Numbered from the stretch's first letter, positions 43,369 to 53,431 are shown. The stretch: 64,000 nt of DNA from JAGNGI01 sp035448825 (GCA_035448825.1 DAOTJS010000007.1:1-64000); one strand, 5' to 3'. Translations and numbers: made by a program. The notes: a model not told the origin generated them from the sequence alone.

Positions 43369-44136
43369 ATGAATTTAATTACCGACGAAGTTGCCCAAAA
43401 ACGAATAGCTCAAGCTGAGCGGGTTGTAGTTTTGACTGGTGCTGGTATATCGGCCCCCAGCGGAATTCCAACTTTCCGCGGTGAAAATGGTTTATGGACT
43501 AAACTTTCTCCTCAGGAGTTATCTAGTTTCGAATCGTTTTATTTAAATACGGCTATGGTTAGCGAATGGTATAAACATCGCCGCGAAATTATCGAAGTTT
43601 GCCAACCGAATGCCGGACACCATGCCCTAGTTGAATTGGCGAAAATGGTGTCAGAATTTACTCTAGTTACCCAAAATATTGACGGTTTGCATCAGCGAGC
43701 TGGTAGTCGTGAAGTATTAGAACTTCATGGTACTATTATGGAAAATTACTGTATCCGGTGCGGGCAACAATATAGTGTCGCCGAATTTGACGAAATATAT
43801 AATTGTTCGTCTAACCATATTCCACGCTGTTTTTGCGGTGGACTTATTCGCCCGAATGTCGTTTGGTTTGGTGAATCTCTACCGGTTAAGGCTTATGAAG
43901 CGGCATATCGTGCTTCCCAAAAGGCTGAACTGTTTCTGTCAGTCGGAACCTCGGCTCAGGTGCGACCGGCGGCCGATTTGCCATTGATTGCTAAAGAACA
44001 TGGTGCTTTTTTGATAGAAATCAATATTGTTAATACGGTATTGACACCTTATGCCGATTTGTTCTTAAAAGGCGCAGTTGACGTAATTTTGCCCCAATTT
44101 AACCAGGAGTACCAATATCTGCTGATGCAGGCTTGA
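43369..44136 (+). CDS. NAD-dependent protein deacylase (sirtuin)
   Basis: Removes acyl groups from lysines using NAD. The 255-residue protein has GAGISAPSGIPTFRG for NAD binding, TQNIDGLHQRAG, the catalytic histidine in LELHGT, and a zinc site with four cysteines: CIRCG near residue 126 and CFCGG about 22 residues later, preceded by RC. RPNVVWFGESLP is the usual following motif. The Y-x-x-R pair of desuccinylases is present in the region around EWYKHRREI, so class III activity (CobB/SIRT5-like) is likely. The ATG at 43369 is preferred to the adjacent TTG. Confidence 0.92.
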   Translation: MNLITDEVAQKRIAQAERVVVLTGAGISAPSGIPTFRGENGLWTKLSPQELSSFESFYLNTAMVSEWYKHRREIIEVCQPNAGHHALVELAKMVSEFTLVTQNIDGLHQRAGSREVLELHGTIMENYCIRCGQQYSVAEFDEIYNCSSNHIPRCFCGGLIRPNVVWFGESLPVKAYEAAYRASQKAELFLSVGTSAQVRPAADLPLIAKEHGAFLIEINIVNTVLTPYADLFLKGAVDVILPQFNQEYQYLLMQA

Positions 44137-44163
44137 TATTAATCTGAGTTTGACAGAAATAAT

Positions 44164-46023
44164 ATGAAAATAAATCCCAAGATAAGATCTGTCAAGGTCC
44201 TGTTTTTAACAGGATTAATTCTAGTTTTGTCGGGTTGTGCCTATTACAATACTTATTATAATGCTGAGAAAATTTTTCGGGAAGCCGAAAAAGAATTCAA
44301 AAAACTACCCGATGAGAAAGTCACTACGGCACTAAAGAAAAAATTTGATGCCGCCATAGAAAAGTCTAATAAGGTAATCACTCAATACCCGGATAGTCGT
44401 TGGGTTGACGATTCCTACTATATTATCGCAATGTCCCATTATTACAAGGGCGATTACCGAATAGCCCGTCAGAAATTTGAGGAGTTTGCGGTCAAATTTC
44501 CCCAGAGCAAATTATATCCCGAGGCAATGGTCTGGTATGGACGCAATTTATGGAAACTGGATGAACGCGAGTTAGCTTTTTTCCAGTGGAAAAAAATTAT
44601 GAACCGGACAGATGATTATTATCTCTTAGCGGAACTTTATGTATCTATAGGTGAATTGTACTTTAAGGATAGTGCTTATGATTCGGCTTTATTTTATTAC
44701 CAAAAAGCGACTGAAGTGGGGAAAAGCTTTGATATTGCCGCCGAAGCTCAATTTCGCATTGCCGAGATTGATCTGGCTTTGAATAGACCGCAAGAAGCCA
44801 TTAAAAATCTCAAGAAAATTGACCAGTTATCGCCTTCCTTGCTTTTACGCGACAAGATGCAGGTGCTTTTAGTGCGAATTTATCGAGAATCCGGTCAATA
44901 TGATAAAGCCGTTGATCTAATTAATGAAAAATTAAATGATCAGGCTAATGAGAAAATTTGGGGTGATCTGGAATTACAATTGGGTTTGATTTATCTAGCT
45001 CAGCAAGATTACGATGCCGCCATTTCCCGTTTTACGCAGGTAGTCGAAAAGTATAAAGGTAAACCGGTTGCGGCGGATGCCAGCTATTATTTAGCCGAGT
45101 TGTATATGACTCAAATTCACGACTATGCCAAAGCCGCCGCCCAATATGACAATGTCGTCAAAATCGAGACCAATACGCTACGAGCTTTCGAGTGTCGCAA
45201 TAAGTCTTCTGAAATCAAACGCTTCAATACTATTTATAATCGTCTCACTGTCCTGAATGAGCAGATTGCCAATATTAACTTGAATCCACCGACTGGAAGC
45301 GATACCCTGACGGAAATTATTAAAGTTGACCAGGAGCAATCGGAGTTGAAAAAGGCGCTTGAAAAGAAAAACACAACTCAAAAGAAAGCGATTGATACAT
45401 TAGCGGTTTTCAAGGAATATTACAATTCACTTTACGAAATTGCCGAGATATTTTATTTTAATTTTAATCAACCCGATAGTGCGATTTACTATTTTGAAAA
45501 AGTCGCTTATGAAATACCTTTTAATTCTTTACGGGACAAGGCACTATACAGCCTCTACCGAATATGCACTGACCAGCATAATTTGGAAAAAGCAAAGGAA
45601 TATGCCGACCAACTCAGACAATTGTTTCCGGAATCAGAATATTTAGCCGAAATTGAAAAACGACCACCGAGCATTTCTGCTCGTCAAGTCGAAGCCGATT
45701 CATTATTGATAAAAGCCGAAAATTTAGACCAGACCGATTTGCATTCCGCTATAGCTATTTATGAAAAGCTGGCTAAGGAATATTCCGAATGCCAAACCGC
45801 GGAGAAAGCGGTTATGTACTTGGCCTATATCTATCATCACCGCTTATACGATTTGAATAATGCTCTAACCTGGTATAAGTATTATCTTGACACTTATCCT
45901 AAAGGTCAATATTACACGATAATGAAAAGCGCCTATGATCAACTCAAAAACATCGAAAGTACTTTAGCTAAGGGTGATCAAGACGAAAAGAACGAGAGCC
46001 AAAAACCAGAAAAAGCCGAATGA
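44164..46023 (+). CDS. TPR lipoprotein of the outer envelope
   Basis: A 619-residue lipoprotein. A signal peptide ends in the lipobox LSGC near residue 22, and the mature protein begins CAYYNTYYNAEKIFREAEKE, a start common in lipoproteins of FCB-group bacteria. The rest is made of tetratricopeptide helices (SRWVDDSYYIIAMSHYYKGD, YPEAMVWYGRNLWKL, ADASYYLAELYMTQIHDYAK) with a coiled-coil section near 390-420 and a charged C-terminus. It may act in outer-membrane assembly or in a cell-envelope complex, like BamD or Tol-pal TPR proteins; this is inference. It overlaps pyrK by 4 bases. Confidence 0.82.
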   Translation: MKINPKIRSVKVLFLTGLILVLSGCAYYNTYYNAEKIFREAEKEFKKLPDEKVTTALKKKFDAAIEKSNKVITQYPDSRWVDDSYYIIAMSHYYKGDYRIARQKFEEFAVKFPQSKLYPEAMVWYGRNLWKLDERELAFFQWKKIMNRTDDYYLLAELYVSIGELYFKDSAYDSALFYYQKATEVGKSFDIAAEAQFRIAEIDLALNRPQEAIKNLKKIDQLSPSLLLRDKMQVLLVRIYRESGQYDKAVDLINEKLNDQANEKIWGDLELQLGLIYLAQQDYDAAISRFTQVVEKYKGKPVAADASYYLAELYMTQIHDYAKAAAQYDNVVKIETNTLRAFECRNKSSEIKRFNTIYNRLTVLNEQIANINLNPPTGSDTLTEIIKVDQEQSELKKALEKKNTTQKKAIDTLAVFKEYYNSLYEIAEIFYFNFNQPDSAIYYFEKVAYEIPFNSLRDKALYSLYRICTDQHNLEKAKEYADQLRQLFPESEYLAEIEKRPPSISARQVEADSLLIKAENLDQTDLHSAIAIYEKLAKEYSECQTAEKAVMYLAYIYHHRLYDLNNALTWYKYYLDTYPKGQYYTIMKSAYDQLKNIESTLAKGDQDEKNESQKPEKAE

Positions 46024-46787
46024 GAGTTTTTAAAGTTACTAAAGTTTTATCTAACCGAATGGTTGCTACCGATACATATTTAATGGAATTTGCCTTTCCC
46101 GAAATCAGCCGTTCGGCACAACCCGGTCAATTTGTTAACTTCTACTTTTCCGGAAGGCCGCAATTATTTCCGCGACCTTTCAGTATCGCCGGAGTAAACG
46201 GAGAAAATTTATCTATATTATATAAAAAAGTCGGGTGTCTTACTGAAATTATGACTCAGTGGCAACCCGGCCAAAAAGTTCGAGTTCTTGGACCTTTAGG
46301 AAATACTTTCAATATTAATCATAAAAACCATGTCTTGATAGCTGGTGGAGTCGGTCTGGCACCGCTACTGTTTCTGAATCAAAAATTGGCAGGGTCGAAT
46401 TACAAAATCTGGAATTTTGTAGGGGTTCGTTCTAAAGATCAATTACCTACATTATCCTTATTATCAGGAAAAAACTACATTGCGACTGAAGATGGGTCAG
46501 CCGAATTTTGTGGTACGATAGTGGATTGTTTCCGGAATAATCTGGGAGCGATTCCGCGTCCTTTTAGTGTTTATGCCTGCGGACCGGAAAAGATGCTGAG
46601 TGCTTTGTGGCAACTGTCACGTGAAAATCATTTTGATTTACAACTATCACTGGAAAAAATAATGGCTTGCGGACTTGGCATCTGTCAGGGATGTGCGATT
46701 CCTTATTCTCACCCATCGGAGCGACCTCTGCGTTTAGTCTGTCAGGATGGCCCGGTATTTAACGCTAATGAATTGGACATGGAATGA
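46020..46787 (+). CDS. pyrK: Dihydroorotate dehydrogenase B, electron transfer subunit
   Basis: Passes electrons from dihydroorotate oxidation to NAD through FAD and a 2Fe-2S cluster. The 255-residue protein has a ferredoxin-reductase fold with RPFSIAGV for FAD, LIAGGVGLAPLLFL for NAD, and a C-terminal cluster motif with four cysteines: CGLGICQGC and, about 24 residues on, VCQDGPVF. It overlaps the TPR gene (ATGA) and pyrD (ATGA), so the three are coupled. Confidence 0.93.
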   Translation: MRVFKVTKVLSNRMVATDTYLMEFAFPEISRSAQPGQFVNFYFSGRPQLFPRPFSIAGVNGENLSILYKKVGCLTEIMTQWQPGQKVRVLGPLGNTFNINHKNHVLIAGGVGLAPLLFLNQKLAGSNYKIWNFVGVRSKDQLPTLSLLSGKNYIATEDGSAEFCGTIVDCFRNNLGAIPRPFSVYACGPEKMLSALWQLSRENHFDLQLSLEKIMACGLGICQGCAIPYSHPSERPLRLVCQDGPVFNANELDME

Positions 46788-47698
46788 CCGACCTGCGCAT
46801 TAAATTGAGAGAAGATTTTATCCTTAGAAACCCACTTTTGACGGCTTCCGGTACCTATGGTTATGGTGATGAAATAGCCGATTTAGTTAATCCGGAGCTG
46901 TATGGTGGAATTGTAACCAAATCAATTACTCTCAAACCGCGAGCTGGTAACCCGCCGCCGCGGATTGCTGAAGTAACCTCCGGGATGCTGAATTCGATCG
47001 GTCTGGCGAATATCGGAGTTGATAAATTTCTGGAAGAGAAGGCGGAATTTCTGGCGGATTATGGCGGCAAAGTAATTGTCAATATTGCCGGTAGCAAAGA
47101 GGATGAATATGTTAAGGTAATCAAAAAATTATCCGATCGCCAGTGGATTGCGGCTTTTGAGATCAATGTTTCCTGTCCGAATGTTACCGAGGGCGGCATT
47201 GAATTCGGTAAAGACCCGTCAATCCTAGGGCGATTAGTCAGAAAACTGCGTAATACTACTGATAAATTTCTAATAATTAAACTATCGCCAAATGTTACTG
47301 ATATTCGAGTGCTGGCTTTAGCCGCTCAAGAAAATGGAGCCGATGCCCTTTCGATGATTAACACGGTTTACGGGGCAGCGATTGATATTTACACGCGCCG
47401 TCCGAAAATCAATACCGTAGTCGGTGGTCTTTCTGGACCGGCGATTAAGCCGATCGCTCTTGCCAATATTCTTAAAACTTATAAAGAAGTAGATATTCCA
47501 ATTATTGGAATTGGAGGCATTAGTTGCGGTGCGGATGTAATTGAATTTTTATTGGCAGGAGCCTATGCGGTTCAGATTGGGACAGCTAATTTTTATAATC
47601 CTGGAATCTGTGCCGAAGCGCTTGATTTTATTAAACAATACTGTATGGAGAATAAAATAAATTGTTTGCAAGATATAATCGGACAAGTCAAAGTCTAA
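46784..47698 (+). CDS. pyrD: Dihydroorotate dehydrogenase B, catalytic subunit
   Basis: FMN enzyme that oxidises dihydroorotate to orotate in pyrimidine synthesis. The 304 residues are typical for class 1B. Motifs include NPLLTASGTYGYG, GGIVTKSITLKPR, NSIGLANIGVD, EINVSCPNVTEGG, and the FMN phosphate region IGIGGISCGADVIEFLLAGA. The pyrK gene immediately upstream confirms the NAD-linked B type. The last 37 bases overlap the start of the RlpA-like gene. Confidence 0.95.
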   Translation: MTDLRIKLREDFILRNPLLTASGTYGYGDEIADLVNPELYGGIVTKSITLKPRAGNPPPRIAEVTSGMLNSIGLANIGVDKFLEEKAEFLADYGGKVIVNIAGSKEDEYVKVIKKLSDRQWIAAFEINVSCPNVTEGGIEFGKDPSILGRLVRKLRNTTDKFLIIKLSPNVTDIRVLALAAQENGADALSMINTVYGAAIDIYTRRPKINTVVGGLSGPAIKPIALANILKTYKEVDIPIIGIGGISCGADVIEFLLAGAYAVQIGTANFYNPGICAEALDFIKQYCMENKINCLQDIIGQVKV

Positions 47699-48153
47699 GC
47701 CTGATTATCCTTTTTTTGCTTTTTCTGATGTTGTGCTTTATGGGTTGTGCTTCCGCGCCACGCTATTTGTATACTACACCCGAAACCAAGGCGACACTCG
47801 AAGATAAAAACACGTTGCTTTTGCTTAAGAATACTAACAAAACAGCCATTTTAACCGCCTCATATTATGGAGAGGATTTCCATGGTAAATTAACTTCTAA
47901 TGGAGAAGTTTTCGATATGTACGGCATGACAGCCGCCCACAAGTCGTTGCCGTTTGGGACGGTGCTTCAAGTAACATATCCACCTACCGGTCAATCGGTG
48001 ACTGTGGTCGTTAATGATCGCGGACCATTTGTGCCTGGTCGCGATTTGGATTTGTCTTACGGTGCTGCCCGGAAAATTGGTTTAGTTAATGACGGAACCG
48101 GTAAGGTGAAAGTCAAAGTTCTTAAATGGGGAAATGATCCCGAGAAAAAATAA
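47662..48153 (+). CDS. rlpA: RlpA-like septal ring lipoprotein
   Basis: A 163-residue lipoprotein with a double-psi beta-barrel. The hydrophobic signal ends in the lipobox LCFMGC near residue 28. The RlpA domain follows: ASYYGEDFHGKLTSNGEVFD, the MTAAHKSLPFGT motif with its conserved His, and VNDRGPFVPGRDLDLS with the catalytic-type Asp. RlpA acts on bare glycan strands at the septum or binds them. There is no C-terminal SPOR domain. The start is TTG at 47662 inside the 3' end of pyrD, with a GGAG about 12 bases upstream; no later start keeps a full signal peptide. Confidence 0.83.
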   Translation: MFARYNRTSQSLSLIILFLLFLMLCFMGCASAPRYLYTTPETKATLEDKNTLLLLKNTNKTAILTASYYGEDFHGKLTSNGEVFDMYGMTAAHKSLPFGTVLQVTYPPTGQSVTVVVNDRGPFVPGRDLDLSYGAARKIGLVNDGTGKVKVKVLKWGNDPEKK

Positions 48154-48167
48154 AATCAGGTTTTTAG

Positions 48168-48968
48168 ATGAATAATTTCGCCTCCCGAATGCTGATCAAT
48201 GTAATTGGAATTCCAGCTATATTGCTTTTGATACAATTAGGTAGAGTTCCATTTGTCCTTTTTATAACAGTTTTGGTTTTCATCGCTCAAGTCGAACTTT
48301 ATCTTTTGATGCAGAAAAAAGGAACTGACCCATTGCTTTTGCCGGGAGTTTTAGCCGGGGTTATTTGGCTGTTTACCAGTTTTTATCGTCCGGATGGGTT
48401 ATTTTACTTACTGATTGGATTAGTGACTTTGCTTTTTCTGGCGGGTTTGTTGCGCCAGATTAAAGGCGTAATGGTTGATCTGGCGAGTACTTTATTGGGT
48501 TTCGTTTATCTGCCGATGTTGACCTCGACCATAATATTAATGCGCAATATTCCCGACGTGGGGCGTGCGATTGTGTTTCTTTTATTTGTTACAATTTGGA
48601 TTTGTGATTCACTGGCTTTTGTGTTCGGGAAGTGGCTTGGTCGTCATAAGATTGCTCCTCAGATTAGTCCCAATAAAACCTATGCCGGTTGTATTGCCGG
48701 GTTATTCGGTGCCGTGCTGACTGTGCTGATTTTTTATTTTTTGGGTTGGGCGCCGGATTTTATGAACCTTGTTCAATTAATTATTTTTGGTTTGCTGGCA
48801 GGAGTATTTGGTCAAGCAGGTGATTTCGTCGAATCGCTTTTCAAGCGCGACGCCGAAGTCAAAGATTCGTCCAATCTATTGCTTGGACATGGCGGAGTGC
48901 TGGATCGTTTCGATTCAATTTTTATCGGAGCGCCGGTTATTTTTCTTTATATTGTGTTAATATTGTAG
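48168..48968 (+). CDS. cdsA: Phosphatidate cytidylyltransferase
   Basis: Makes CDP-diacylglycerol from phosphatidic acid and CTP for phospholipid synthesis. The 266-residue integral membrane protein has about eight hydrophobic helices. The C-terminal signature is complete: FGQAGDFVESLFKRDAEVKD followed by LLGHGGVLDRFDSIF, with the metal-binding aspartates. ISPNKTYAGCIAG is also diagnostic. It follows rlpA after 14 bases. Confidence 0.94.
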   Translation: MNNFASRMLINVIGIPAILLLIQLGRVPFVLFITVLVFIAQVELYLLMQKKGTDPLLLPGVLAGVIWLFTSFYRPDGLFYLLIGLVTLLFLAGLLRQIKGVMVDLASTLLGFVYLPMLTSTIILMRNIPDVGRAIVFLLFVTIWICDSLAFVFGKWLGRHKIAPQISPNKTYAGCIAGLFGAVLTVLIFYFLGWAPDFMNLVQLIIFGLLAGVFGQAGDFVESLFKRDAEVKDSSNLLLGHGGVLDRFDSIFIGAPVIFLYIVLIL

Positions 48969-49012
48969 GGAATCGAATTTTTACATACGGAGAAAATTTG
49001 ACGGAGACGAAA

Positions 49013-50521
49013 ATGTCAGTAGACAACGGTAACGATGAACTGATTAAATATTTACATAGTCTTAGTGGAGAAATAGATTCGCAGGAAGGCCCGGTAGCTA
49101 TTATTCTTGCCGCCGGTCACGGCAAGAGAATCAAATCCGAGCGTTCCAAGATGCTCCATGAAATTTGGGGCGTGCCTACGGTTGTGCGTGTTGCCAATGC
49201 CGCCAGTAAAGGCTTGGCTTCTAACAATCAGATAATTGTCGTGGGTATTAAAGCTCGCGAAGTGGCTGAATCGGCTGGGAAAAGAGCAAACCGCATTTTT
49301 GTCTATCAGCCTGAACAAAAAGGTACTGGCCACGCCGTGAGAGAAGCGCTCTCAGCCATTAGCCAGAATGGTCACCTAAAAGACATCTATATCTTTCCGG
49401 GTGATATGGGATTAATTACCCCAGCCGTCGTCAGTAAACTTAAATGTCGTTTCGAACAATCTGGTTGTGGTCTGGCTTTGTTAACGGGAAATTATAAAGG
49501 CGAACCGGAAGGTAATAGCTATGGTCGCATTTTACGTGTTCCAGCTATGACTGCTGACGGTGAGCCCTCCGGAGTAGATGAGGGGAGCGTTATTGAAATT
49601 AAAGAGCATAAAGATATTCTGGCAATTCCCGAAAACGGGTTTTATTCTACCGTATATAATGGTAAAAAGTATCAATTTACTCGTTCAGAATTACTGGGAA
49701 TCACCGAATATAATACCGGTGTTTATGCTATGAAATTCGACCTCGCTCAGCGATTTATCAATCAACTTACTCCGGATAATGTTCAGGGTGAATTGTATCT
49801 AACCGATATAATCGGTCTTTTTAACGCCAATAAAATTGGTGTGGAAGCTTATCCGGTTGATGATGAAAGTGCCGTTATCGGTTTTAATGTGAAAAGTGTT
49901 TTACAGGAAATGGAAAATATTGCGCGTCGGAAAGTATGGAGACTTCTACGAGATATAATTTATATCGAAGATGAAAATGATTTTTTCATCGCTGACGAGG
50001 TAGTTAATCAAATCCTGGAAATGGATAAAATTAATCCGCCACTCGATATTGAAATCGGCAAAGGTGTACATTTATCGAGTGGCGTGCGCCTCGAACATGG
50101 CGTGAAAATTCGGGCCGGCTCTCTGCTTAATGGTAATATTCATTTAGGTGCTGGTACGCTTATTCAGGAAAATGTTTCGCTTAGCACTTATCCCAATCAA
50201 CAAATGAATATCGGGAAAAATTGCGTCATTATGCGCGGTGATTTGATAAAAGGCAATATTACAATTGGCGATAACACGAGCATCGAATCCAGTGTTATTA
50301 TTACCGGCAGTAGTGAATATCCGACCATCATCGGGAAAAATGTAATTATCAAAGGAACTACTTATATTTTCGGGTCAATTATCGAAGATGACCTGTTTAT
50401 CGAGCATTCAGTATTGAAATGCAAACGGGTCGAACGCACCGTCCGCAAAGATGGAACGATTCAGCCCGTCCGCTGGGTTATGCCTCAGCCTCAAGGTCTG
50501 GATATTGTCCGGGATTTATAA
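49013..50521 (+). CDS. GlmU-like nucleotidyltransferase with left-handed beta-helix
   Basis: Residues about 20-250 form a nucleotidyltransferase domain with the signature ILAAGHGKRIKSERSKMLHE, QKGTGHAVREAL and YIFPGDMGLI, as in the uridyltransferase half of GlmU. A left-handed beta-helix follows (about 330-480). However, the acetyltransferase residues of GlmU (the KAGHLTYLGD region and its His) are not seen, and the end RTVRKDGTIQPVRWVMPQPQ is different. So it may be a UDP-sugar pyrophosphorylase of other specificity, or a GlmU lacking the acetyl step. The ATG at 49013 has GGAG 6 bases upstream; a TTG at 48998 also has GGAG but is less likely. Confidence 0.78.
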   Translation: MSVDNGNDELIKYLHSLSGEIDSQEGPVAIILAAGHGKRIKSERSKMLHEIWGVPTVVRVANAASKGLASNNQIIVVGIKAREVAESAGKRANRIFVYQPEQKGTGHAVREALSAISQNGHLKDIYIFPGDMGLITPAVVSKLKCRFEQSGCGLALLTGNYKGEPEGNSYGRILRVPAMTADGEPSGVDEGSVIEIKEHKDILAIPENGFYSTVYNGKKYQFTRSELLGITEYNTGVYAMKFDLAQRFINQLTPDNVQGELYLTDIIGLFNANKIGVEAYPVDDESAVIGFNVKSVLQEMENIARRKVWRLLRDIIYIEDENDFFIADEVVNQILEMDKINPPLDIEIGKGVHLSSGVRLEHGVKIRAGSLLNGNIHLGAGTLIQENVSLSTYPNQQMNIGKNCVIMRGDLIKGNITIGDNTSIESSVIITGSSEYPTIIGKNVIIKGTTYIFGSIIEDDLFIEHSVLKCKRVERTVRKDGTIQPVRWVMPQPQGLDIVRDL

Positions 50522-50610
50522 TCTTAACTTACCCAATTACCTGCGGCAATTCCTGAAGATCTTTTTGTCTAAAAAGTCTTAAAGAAGATAATAAAGTAAT
50601 GGAGTTCTGG

Positions 50611-51561
50611 TTATAGAATTATTTCCAATTCTTCCATAGCCAGGAAGATGTCCAATTTTTCGGTTGGGAAATTTATTTTCTTGAAATCACGTGATTTTTT
50701 AAGGATTTCATTGATTTCGAAATCGTCTCTTTCCGGTTCATGATGGAAAAGAGCCAATTTTTTCACCCCGGCTTCAATCGCAAATTCAACTGCGACTAAA
50801 GCAGAGCTGTGTCCCCAGTCTTCTTTATGGATGGCTTCTTCAAAAGTGTATTGAGCGTCAAAAATCAACAGATCAGCCCCGCGAAAAAAATCAATATAAT
50901 GTTTTGTGGACTCACGGTCGAGGTTTTTATATTCGGAATCGGTGGCGTAGATGACGCTTTTGCCATCGCAATCAATCCGATAGCCGTACGAACCGCCCGG
51001 GTGATATAAGGGATAGTTGGTAATTTTAACATTACCCAAGGTAATAGAAGCCTTAGGTTGTAATTGAATAAACTCTTTTTGAGCCAATATATGTTCCAGC
51101 GAGACCGGGAAGAAGCGGAAATCTTGTTGAATTTCGAGACGTTCTTTTATATCGGGATGAGGTGAGTAAAAGGTAATTTTATTATTGGCGAAAAAAGCCG
51201 GCGTGAAAAACGGAAAGCCCATTATATGATCCCAATGGGTATGAGAAATAAAAATATGTAATTCAAGGCCGTTTTTATTTTGCTCATTTTTTACCAGATA
51301 GTTACCCAGCGCTCTTATTCCGGTACCCATATCGAAAATCAATATCTTGTCATCGGCTCGGATTTCGACGCAGGATGTGTTTCCGCCGATTAATCCCGCT
51401 TCCAGATTGCTCAAGCTGTGAACATATTTCTTGATCTCGGTTGGATTTTCGAGAATATTCGCTGGTAAATTGTCAATTATTTTTAAAAATTTATTGCGAA
51501 TGTGTTCTGAAGTTGGGGGAGTAGGAATAGAGCCACGGACACCCCAGAATTTAACTTTCAT
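50611..51561 (-). CDS. Metallo-beta-lactamase-fold hydrolase (cyclic-nucleotide phosphodiesterase-like)
   Basis: A 316-residue cytoplasmic metallo-hydrolase. It begins VKFWGVRGSIPTP, a start typical of the PhnP/RNase Z-related group that includes cyclic-nucleotide phosphodiesterases, has GGNTSCVEI, then the metal motif SHTHWDHIMGFPFF, and later YATDSEY, DAQYTFEEA and LFHHEP. The substrate cannot be fixed. An ATG 15 bases further upstream exists, but AAGGA sits between the two and serves the start at 51561. Confidence 0.85.
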   Translation of the reverse strand: MKVKFWGVRGSIPTPPTSEHIRNKFLKIIDNLPANILENPTEIKKYVHSLSNLEAGLIGGNTSCVEIRADDKILIFDMGTGIRALGNYLVKNEQNKNGLELHIFISHTHWDHIMGFPFFTPAFFANNKITFYSPHPDIKERLEIQQDFRFFPVSLEHILAQKEFIQLQPKASITLGNVKITNYPLYHPGGSYGYRIDCDGKSVIYATDSEYKNLDRESTKHYIDFFRGADLLIFDAQYTFEEAIHKEDWGHSSALVAVEFAIEAGVKKLALFHHEPERDDFEINEILKKSRDFKKINFPTEKLDIFLAMEELEIIL

Positions 51562-51784
51562 CAAGAATCCTTTCATAACAACGGTTATAGAAAATTTCCA
51601 GGTTATTACAGCAACTCTTATTCACATCACATTTTCCTTTTGCCGAATTTAGAGGAATATCCGTCTGATTGCAATAAAAATTCTGATTTATTCGGATTAA
51701 AGTTAATGTAAATCTTTGATCTGGGTCACACATTTTAGCTAAAAATGCCATAGCTCAAGAAAATGCCTCTATTGATGCAAATCT

Positions 51785-53323
51785 CTACTTGATTTTAATA
51801 ACTGGGGCCGGCGCGCTTTGATTATAGGCAGCATCGAGACTGGTTATCGTAAAATGATAACGTCGTTGATCGTGTGGAATGAGTTTGGTTGTATAGGAAC
51901 TATCGCTACCGCCTACGATAGCCAAAATATTCTCACCCCTAGATAGATCAATTGGCAGGGTTTGCGAGCGATAGATTACAAATTTTTTACAGGTATTAAT
52001 ATCACCGATTTGATCTGGAATTTGCCAGGTAAATTCTAAGGAATCCGATTTTACTCTTTTGACTGCGAAGTTAATTGGAGACAGCGGTGCGACTGCATCT
52101 TTCCAGGTAAGGCTGGGGAAAATAGCCGGGTATTTGAATACGGTTGTTTGCAGATACCGAAGTTTATCGTTATCAAGCGAACTGGCAGCGAAAAAAACCA
52201 TACCCTTAAAATTACTATTACGGATTAAATGGATTTCTTCAATTATTTCTTCCCAGCTGAGATTGAAAGCAGCTAAGGCAGGGAATATCTGTTCCGTGTT
52301 ATCAATTACCGATTGCCATTCTTTGAGAGCCTTGTTGAAAGTAAAACCTTTGTGGTTGAATGGATAATAAGTCATCGGAATTATTAAATCAATTTTCCCG
52401 ATTTCTGCCCAGCGTCGTACATCTTGAAATCCAGCCGAATAACCGTTCCATTTATTACTTTTGTAACTACCAATCACAGCCGCGGAAACTTTTATCTCCG
52501 GTTTGAGGTCGGTGATGCAGTTATAAGCGCGGGCAACGAACTCGGTAATTTGTTCCCTTTGCCAGTCTTCCCAACCGAGACCAAGCGGATTGCCTGGGTG
52601 CGATTGGAAGCGGGCGCAACTAATTGGATCATGCGAATATCCTTTAATCTCCGATCGCTCCGGATAGCGTAAATAATCGAAGTGAATCCCATCAATGTCA
52701 TAGCGGCTTACAATATCTGAGATCACTTTTATTATATGATTATGTACGGCCGGAATCCCCGGTGAAAAACTCACATAGTCGTTTGAGAGTGGCATTTTTT
52801 TACCATCTCTGTCACAAATTAGCCACTCAGGATGAGTCCGATAGGGATGAAGCGGCTGAGAAACAGTCGGGGGAACGGTACCGCGCCAGGCTGGGAAGAC
52901 GTTTATCCAGGCGTGTAATTCAAGTCCGAGCTGATGTGCGATTTCAATAGCATAAGCCAGTGGATCCCAACCGGGATTCTGGCCTAATTTACCGGTCAAT
53001 AAATCTGACCATGGCTCATATCGCGAAGAATAAAAAGCATCAGCGTTGCCACGTACCTGGAAAAAAATGACATTGAAATTGGCATCTTTGAATTGGCGGA
53101 AAGAATCACTGATATAAGTTTTCATCGAATCGGGATTGTGAGAGGGAAACGGTTCCGTGTAATTGAACCGACTCATCCAGACGCCACGCATTTCCCGCGC
53201 TGGTAGGCTGATAATTTTAGATTTATTGAAATTATGAATCAAAGAATTTGATACTAAAATTATGAAAATGATGAAAAACAAAATGACGAACCAGAAAAAA
53301 AAGCGTTTAGTTTGCGGCGACAT
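51785..53323 (-). CDS. DUF187/GHL10 glycosyl hydrolase-like surface protein
   Basis: A 512-residue protein with one N-terminal membrane anchor or uncleaved signal (residues 7-28). The DUF187 (GHL10) barrel follows: REMRGVWMSRFNY, FNVIFFQVRGNADAFYSS, GLELHAWINVFPAWRG, YDIDGIHFDYLRYP and KIDLIIPMTYYPF. A fibronectin-type III-like domain ends the protein (from about 415). Relatives such as YngK are thought to act on cell-wall or extracellular glycans. It is transcribed alone, downstream of the complex I-like operon on the same strand after 108 bases relative to that operon's end. Confidence 0.85.
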   Translation of the reverse strand: MSPQTKRFFFWFVILFFIIFIILVSNSLIHNFNKSKIISLPAREMRGVWMSRFNYTEPFPSHNPDSMKTYISDSFRQFKDANFNVIFFQVRGNADAFYSSRYEPWSDLLTGKLGQNPGWDPLAYAIEIAHQLGLELHAWINVFPAWRGTVPPTVSQPLHPYRTHPEWLICDRDGKKMPLSNDYVSFSPGIPAVHNHIIKVISDIVSRYDIDGIHFDYLRYPERSEIKGYSHDPISCARFQSHPGNPLGLGWEDWQREQITEFVARAYNCITDLKPEIKVSAAVIGSYKSNKWNGYSAGFQDVRRWAEIGKIDLIIPMTYYPFNHKGFTFNKALKEWQSVIDNTEQIFPALAAFNLSWEEIIEEIHLIRNSNFKGMVFFAASSLDNDKLRYLQTTVFKYPAIFPSLTWKDAVAPLSPINFAVKRVKSDSLEFTWQIPDQIGDINTCKKFVIYRSQTLPIDLSRGENILAIVGGSDSSYTTKLIPHDQRRYHFTITSLDAAYNQSAPAPVIKIK

Positions 53324-53431
53324 AGTAATCCTTATTTGATAGGTAAAACATTATTTGATAGGTAAAACATTGCCATTAATATAAAATGATCAGTAATAAT
53401 AACCATTAAAATTATCTTCCTGCTTTTGAAT

